From the NCBI RefSeq assembly GCF_030867145.1, contig NC_134418.1, forward strand, positions 58,255,682 to 58,319,681: a stretch of 64,000 nt of DNA. Direction: 5' to 3'. A model generated the notes under the pieces. The model worked only from the letters and a program-made list of their open reading frames with translations, ran no database searches and was not told the DNA's origin. Source of the DNA: Opisthocomus hoazin (taxonomy: Eukaryota > Chordata > Aves > Opisthocomiformes > Opisthocomidae). Numbering within the stretch: the first letter of the stretch is position 1; the number at the start of each line of letters is the position of its first letter. Positions 57,803-64,000 of this stretch are shown one piece after another. The position numbers and the translations under genes were made by a program.

Positions 57803-59394
57803 CTAATCTCCCCCCGGCAAGCCTGTGCTCCCTGCCAGTGCCCGACACTTGCTGGGTGGCTCTGTCGAGGGGCTGCTCCCCCGCTTCCTGCCCCGCTGCT
57901 GTGCCATGGCAGGCTGGGATGGGGGCAGATCCATGGCCGCATCCCCCCAGGGCTCGTGGGGCTGCAGCCCCATGACGAACTGGTCGAGGCCCAGGATGGC
58001 GTAGGCGATCTCGGGGACGGTGTAGTCGGGGGTGAGCAGCTCCTGGGGCAGCGCAAGTGAGGTCAAGGGGCAGGGGGGGACGGCAGCGCCGGTGTCAGTG
58101 GGGTCCGCGGGCATGGGGCCGCTGTCGGGACCATCCTGGCTCAGCCGCTCAGTGTCCAGGGAGCAATCAAAGATCCTGAGGGCCTCTTCCAGAGACACTG
58201 AGAGGTCACTGGGCATGTCCCCAACGGAGCAGGGGGCAGGAGAGGGGCTGGGGGGGACGTCGCTGCCTGGGCAGATGTGGGTTTCTGGGGTTGCCCCCAC
58301 AAGGGTGGCCACGCCAGAGGTGTGCATCTGCACAGGCTTCCCCTGGACATGCTGGTAGCTGGGGCTGGATGTCCGCAGCGCCGGGGGAGCTGGGGCCACC
58401 GGTGTCCTCTGATTTCTGGAGGGCGCGAGGTGTGGTGGTTGGCCCTGCGGGGTCCCAGGGGCTGGCCAGGCCGGGGGGATCCCACAGCCCCTGGGGCCCC
58501 ACAAGGCAGCAGCCGGCAGAGAAGCGATGCGGTGGGCGAGCGTGGGGGTGGGCGGTGGAGGCAGGTGGGTGCTGGCCCACTCCGTGTGGAAGAGGCGGGG
58601 GTTGAAGCAGCAGCCAGACGGATCCATCTGCAGCCCTGTGTGGGCGAGAGCAAGTGTCGGTGGGCCTGGGGGACCCTCCATGGGCACCTGCCGAGCCATC
58701 CCCCATCGCGGACATCCCCCGGCTCTGCGCCAGGCACGTGGGGAGGTGGTGGCCGGGGCGGTCCTCGCGGGGTGAGCTGCTGTGCTGGTGGGACAGGGTT
58801 GGGAATTGGGGAAGAGAGTCCCTGCTGGGAGGTGAAACGGGAGAGATGGCCCCAAGTGCTTGTGAAATTGTCTGGAAATGGGATTTCCTGGGCGCGCATC
58901 AGGCAGGCGAGGGCAGGGACGCTCGCCCGGTCTTGCTGAAGCCCCGTACGAAGAGTGCGGTGGGGATGGGGGTGGTGGGAGTGCCTGGGGTCTGGGTGTG
59001 CTGAAGGTGCCCGGGGTCTGGGGATGGTGGAGGTGGCGAAGGTGTCAGGGTGCCCGAGCAGACAGGGCTGCCGTACCTGGTGGTGGTGGCTGGGCGTCCC
59101 GGGGTGTCCCCCATGCCGGGGGAGCCCTCCAGAGCAGGGGTGGCCAGGCTGCAGGGAAGGGCTGCTGCTGCGCGGGCAGTTGGCAGAAGTTGGCTGAGGC
59201 TGCAGGAGAGGTGGGAGCAATGGCCGGCAGTCAGCTCCGCTCTTGGCCCCGAGAGCGTGCGCGAACTGCAGGGATTGGGGTGGGTGCCTACCTGGGGGGT
59301 AGCAGGTTTTGGGGAGCACAAAAGTGTGCAGGATCCGGGGCACAGGAGGGGCGCGGGGGCCGCAGGGTGGGAGCCGCAGTGGTGGCTGCGCCAT
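57803..59394 (-). CDS. PRR22-like proline-rich protein, copy 5
   Basis: Exons 59292-59394 and 57803-58635. The protein sequence equals copy 1 by inspection, while the intron shares the substitution seen in copy 4. Frame and splice sites are intact. Confidence 0.8.
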
Positions 59395-61098
59395 GTTCTG
59401 TGGTGGCCGTTGGGTGCAAAGGACTCTGGGACGTGTCCAGGAAGGAACGTTGGGGCTCCCTGTGTTCCGTCCCGCCCCAGCAGGCTGCCCAGGTCGTGTT
59501 GGGGAGGGAGAGGGTTAAGGGGGGCTGGGGTGTCCCTAGCCCCTACGAGCGGCTCTCGGGGGCTGTGGGTGCAAGTGCTTTTGTGTTTAAAGAGTCTTTT
59601 TGAGGGGGAAGAAGAAGAAGTGGATTCAGCCGAGCCTTGTGCGGACCGAGCTGCATCCGCAGCCCCCTTGTGCCACCTGGCAAATGCATTTGTGACGGTT
59701 GCATGTGCTGCTGCGTGCTGCGTTGACTGGAGCGACGCAGAGAGAGGAAGAAGGCCCTCGAGGGCGTGAGGCAAGGCGGCCTGCTTTTCCCCAGCCCTCC
59801 GTCAAGTGCTGCTGCGAGGTCTTTTAGTCTCCTGGTGGGGAAAGAGCTTTGGATCGCCCTTGGAGGGGTCCGCGCTTTCCCCGTGTGCGTGACAGCCAGG
59901 AGGAGACGGCACCCGCCGCTGCGTGCTCCCAGAATCGGAGCGGATTGTGCGCAAGATTGTCTGAGGAGGTGCTGGGGCTGTGTGTGCTCTGCTGTGTCCC
60001 GGCAAAGCGCTGGTGGTGCAGAGCTGGGCTCTGCCCTTTGCCTCGAGTGTGCTGCAGCCGTTGTCCAGGCAGGGAGGGTGGCTGGGGTAGATGTGGCCAC
60101 TGAATGCTGCAGCTGTGGTTGAAGCTGTGTGAAGAGTAGCAGAGCCTCCCGGGAGACCTTTCTGGAAGGGAAGCCAGGGGGCCAGTAAGTATGGTCTGTG
60201 AGGGGTGGGGTCATGGCCGAGACTTAGAAAATTGCGGAGGTCTACAGAAGCTTGGTACAAGGGGACAGGAGTAGAGGCGATGGTATGTTCAAGAAAATAC
60301 ATTGCGAGAAAACCTTCCGAGGACAACTGGCTTCCGAACCTACCTCGTTGCTGAGGGAGAAGGGTGGACGTAGTGCAATCACCGACTGCTTCTGGTTGAC
60401 ATTGTTTTCTACCTCTGCTGTCTGCAGGAAAAGCCTCGGAGGCAGAAGATCTCTGCCTGGAGCAAGAGCACAGTTCAGCCCAGGCAGTACCTGGTAGCTT
60501 TGCTTCTCAGCAGTGCTGCTGGGAATTGTCCTTTCCTTCCGAGGAGGAAGAGGAAGGATGCCAGCAAGTGCCAGTGAGAGCTGAGCGTGGGCGCTGTACC
60601 GTTCAGAGTGGCTTGGGAGTTCCCCTGCTGTCAGGGCTCTGGCTCAGTGGGGAAGAAAGCCTGCGCTTCTTGCTTTAGTAGCAGTCTCCTTATGTGCTGT
60701 GCTAGGCACCTGCCTGCTTTGGGCAAGAGTAAGGCATGGCTTGAGGAACAGCCTGCAGTAGCTGTTCCACGTCAGCTGTGCTGGGGGACACCAGTTCCAC
60801 GCTGTGAGAAACGGTGGAGCTGCTCTTGTACTTTACATTTCTGTAGCAGTGTATTTCACAAGTTTCCGCTCGCCAAAGCGTGTTCCGGCTTTAGGACCAA
60901 AAGTTTGTTGAGCAAACGCGCAGGCATTCTCCACACCAATGTGGTCAACAACAGTGAGGCGAGAGCACTGGAGAAACGACTTGGTCCTTTACTGCCAAAG
61001 AGCACAGGTTTCTGTTTTCAGAGTGAGAGAGTGGTAGGGGTTGGAAGGGCCCTCTGGGGATCATCTGCTCCAACCACCCTGCCAAAGCAGGTTCCCCC

Positions 61099-61492
61099 AT
61101 GATTCGAAGATCCGGTAGGAAAAAACCTAACAGTACAATGTATACTGTTAAGCAGGTATTCTTTATTGCGGCGCCGGGCACACGGGGCATTTCTCCTCCA
61201 AACGTGCGCACCAGACACCCTGTTGCTTCAGGTTAAATACAATCACACATGTAAATATTCATTCTATTTCTAGGAACTAATTAGCATATGTAAATATCTT
61301 TCACGCATGTCTGTTAGCATCTTTGGGTGGTCTTCGGGGGTCCCAAGATGAAGGGCCATCCTCTTCATCAGGCTGTTCGCTGATTGACACTTGTTTCTGC
61401 GCAAACTCAGTTCCAGGATCACGTATGTCATGTCCTTCAGGGTGTTTTGCTCCGGTCTTGTTGCTCTCTTGGTGCCTCCTTATCTCTGTAGC
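61099..61492 (-). mobile_element. LTR remnant at junction of units 5 and 6
   Basis: Same element with TTTC present and the 'cgtatgtcatg' change. Confidence 0.5.
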
Positions 61493-62809
61493 TTTCCTAG
61501 GATCTGTGACTTGGTGGCTGGAGCAAGTGATGACTAAGAGAACAGCATTTGTCATTTCTGTACCGGAAGCCCCAGTGAAAAGGGAAGCGGTAATGTGCTG
61601 AGGCTGTGGGTTCCACAACAATCCCAGATCAGACAGGTCCTACCGTCAGGGCCAGGTTCTCCTCCTCCTGCATGTCTTTGTCTTTCCCTTGAGCTGGGCC
61701 TGACACTTAGTCCGATCCTGTGCTGGGAATATGGGCGTGTTAAGATGCTAGAGAATGATTTCTTTTTTTTTGGCTTTGTCTTGGCCTTTCAGCAGGGGGA
61801 GGTGGGCTAAATTACAGCAGGTGGTGCTAGCTCTTTATGAAAGAAAAGAAAAATGACACCATTACCACCCAAGGTTTATGCAAGATACTCTCATTAAAGT
61901 AGGGTAGAGAACTGTATGTATGACTGTATTTCTGACAAAGCCGAAAACACAGGTCAGTTAATTCTGCACGTTTTGTTGTGGAGTGCATTTAGTTGATCAC
62001 ACAGTTGTGCTGGCCTGCTAAACGGCAAAATCTCAAGATCAAAGTCAGACCGAGCCCCCAAATGTCTGGCAGACAGCTAACCCATCTAAGGATCTGTCTT
62101 TTGCACCAAAGCACAGGTCCTTTCAGGAATGCATTACTACTGGTGTTTCCATTAGAAATCCCTTGGCATGCTGGTGTGATTTGGGGTTGTTTTGCAAAGC
62201 CGGGCTCCGGAGCTGAGCGCGGTGGGAGCCGAGGAAGGGCTTGGTTGTTCTGAGGCTTTGAAGGGCTTTGCACGGAGCCCGGTCCCAGCCAGAGGGGACA
62301 GTGGTTGTGTTGAAGACGAAGGCGTTGAAGCCCTTGTTGTCGTGTTTGTCCGTCCCCCCACCGACCCCCAGGGTCTGTCCTTGTGCCAGGGGCTGCGTGC
62401 TGCTTTGTGCTTGGGGCCGTGCCCGTGAGTCCCGCGAGGATGCGTGCGTGCTGGCTGCCCCGCCAAAGGGCTGCTTCCGCTGGGGAAGGGGACAGGGGAG
62501 TCCCCCCCGGCACTGCCTGCCCCGCTGGATGTTCATGGGCCCTCGGGTGGTCTTGGTGCCCTCTGGGGCTCACCGGCTCCAGTCTGGGGCTCAGCACCTT
62601 TTGCACCTCTCTGGTGCCGTTTCCTGGTGCCCCCTGTGCTCCCTCGCCCTCCCACAGAGGCACGGAGCCGTTCTGGAGAAAGAACTTTTAATGGGAAAAA
62701 TAAACAAGAGAAAATGTGCTATGAAGCTATTCTAAACCCCCCCCCCTACACACTCCCCCTCCTCCTTCCCCCTCCCCCCCCACTTCCCCCCCCCATTCCT
62801 GCAGTGGGT

Positions 62810-64000
62810 CTAATCTCCCCCCGGCAAGCCTGTGCTCCCTGCCAGTGCCCGACACTTGCTGGGTGGCTCTGTCGAGGGGCTGCTCCCCCGCTTCCTGCCC
62901 CGCTGCTGTGCCATGGCAGGCTGGGATGGGGGCAGATCCATGGCCGCATCCCCCCAGGGCTCGTGGGGCTGCAGCCCCATGACGAACTGGTCGAGGCCCA
63001 GGATGGCGTAGGCGATCTCGGGGACGGTGTAGTCGGGGGTGAGCAGCTCCTGGGGCAGCGCAAGTGAGGTCAAGGGGCAGCGGGGGACGGCAGCGCCGGT
63101 GTCAGTGGGGTCCGCGGGCATGGGGCCGCTGTCGGGACCATCCTGGCTCAGCCGCTCAGTGTCCAGGGAGCAGTCAAAGATCCTGAGGGCCTCTTCCAGA
63201 GACACTGAGAGGTCACTGGGCATGTCCCCAACGGAGCAGGGGGCAGGAGAGGGGCTGGGGGGGACGTCGCTGCCTGGGCAGATGTGGGTTTCTGGGGTTG
63301 CCCCCACAAGGGTGGCCACGCCAGAGGTGTGCATCTGCACAGGCTTCCCCTGGACATGCTGGTAGCTGGGGCTGGATGTCCGCAGCGCCGGGGGAGCTGG
63401 GGCCACCGGTGTCCTCTGATTTCTGGAGGGCGCGAGGTGTGGTGGTTGGCCCTGCGGGGTCCCAGGGGCTGGCCAGGCCGGGGGGATCCCACAGCCCCTG
63501 GGGCCCCACAAGGCAGCAGCCGGCAGAGAAGCGATGCGGTGGGCGAGCGTGGGGGTGGGCGGTGGAGGCAGGTGGGTGCTGGCCCACTCCGTGTGGAAGA
63601 GGCGGGGGTTGAAGCAGCAGCCAGACGGATCCATCTGCAGCCCTGTGTGGGCGAGAGCAAGTGTCGGTGGGCCTGGGGGACCCTCCATGGGCACCCGCCG
63701 AGCCATCCCCCATCGCGGACATCCCCCGGCTCTGCGCCAGGCACGTGGGGAGGTGGTGGCCGGGGCGGTCCTCGCGGGGTGAGCTGCTGTGCTGGTGGGA
63801 CAGGGTTGGGAATTGGGGAAGAGAGTCCCTGCTGGGAGGTGAAACGGGAGAGATGGCCCCAAGTGCTTGTGAAATTGTCTGGAAATGGGATTTCCTGGGC
63901 GCGCATCAGGCAGGCGAGGGCAGGGACGCTCGCCCGGTCTTGCTGAAGCCCCGTACGAAGAGTGCGGTGGGGATGGGGGTGGTGGGAGTGCCTGGGGTCT
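62810..64000 (-). CDS. PRR22-like proline-rich protein, copy 6 (partial)
   Basis: Exon 2 is complete at 62810-63642; exon 1 lies beyond the window edge. It differs from copy 1 by Pro222 to Arg and a silent change in the IFDCS box near 63173. The acceptor is intact. Confidence 0.75.
   Translation of the reverse strand, partial: RPQALPPPPSPPHSSYGASARPGERPCPRLPDARPGNPISRQFHKHLGPSLPFHLPAGTLFPNSQPCPTSTAAHPARTAPATTSPRAWRRAGGCPRWGMARRVPMEGPPGPPTLALAHTGLQMDPSGCCFNPRLFHTEWASTHLPPPPTPTLAHRIASLPAAALWGPRGCGIPPAWPAPGTPQGQPPHLAPSRNQRTPVAPAPPALRTSSPSYQHVQGKPVQMHTSGVATLVGATPETHICPGSDVPPSPSPAPCSVGDMPSDLSVSLEEALRIFDCSLDTERLSQDGPDSGPMPADPTDTGAAVPRCPLTSLALPQELLTPDYTVPEIAYAILGLDQFVMGLQPHEPWGDAAMDLPPSQPAMAQQRGRKRGSSPSTEPPSKCRALAGSTGLPGGD

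Larger units (their letters stand above)
36469..64000. repeat. Tandem array of ~5.0-kb units with PRR22-like genes
   Basis: Five complete head-to-tail units: 36469-41473 (5005), 41474-46476 (5003), 46477-51478 (5002), 51479-56484 (5006), 56485-61492 (5008), and a partial unit 61493-64000 that runs off the window. Units are nearly identical; most length change is in C-runs and one 4-base indel. Each unit, left to right, holds 3' flanking DNA, a C-rich tract, the minus-strand PRR22-like gene, about 1.6 kb of upstream DNA, a CR1 sliver and an LTR remnant. The total number of copies is unknown because the array continues to the right. Confidence 0.97.

Noticed and set aside
36469..64000. CRISPR-like or satellite array
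   Set aside because: Units are 5 kb, gene-bearing and complex; there are no short repeat-spacer patterns.

Overview
The window is nuclear DNA of a bird, probably a passerine or close relative. It carries CR1 LINE 3' ends in both orientations, LTR types that I recognise from songbird genomes, spliced genes with GT-AG introns and a CpG island. No prokaryotic gene organisation is present. The left 16.8 kb is AT-rich and gene-poor; everything to its right is much more GC-rich.

Layout. (1) 1-16850: AT-rich non-coding DNA with one solo LTR (818-1382). (2) 16855-26960: a Rho GTPase-activating protein gene of the ARHGAP20/TAGAP-like type on the minus strand (start about 24536, stop 18949). I rebuilt 15 coding exons with consistent phases, encoding a PH-like segment, a RhoGAP domain and a lysine-rich tail. 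It lies between two copies of a flank-plus-LTR segment (16855-18598 and 24905-26960); two CR1 pieces and LTR debris lie in and around it. (3) 26930-27660: a CpG island with a likely first-exon splice donor, probably the promoter of an unidentified plus-strand gene. (4) 28583-35590: a provirus of gammaretroviral (ERV1) type with near-identical LTRs, a 5-bp target duplication, a tRNA-His-type primer site, and gag, pro, pol and env that are all broken. (5) 35623-35740: a candidate host exon just right of the provirus. (6) 36469 to the right edge: a head-to-tail array of about 5.0-kb units, five complete and one partial. Each unit carries a two-exon minus-strand gene of 311 codons resembling PRR22 (proline-rich protein 22).

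The most striking feature is the PRR22-like array. All complete copies keep the same open frame, splice sites and intron length, differ at only a few residues in mosaic combinations, and meet at junctions marked by an LTR remnant. Next in interest are the phase-consistent RhoGAP gene with one apparently damaged splice donor, and a young but heavily deleted provirus that carries a stretch that does not look viral. No functional link between the RhoGAP gene and the PRR22-like genes can be read from the sequence; they share a locus rich in duplication and retroelements.
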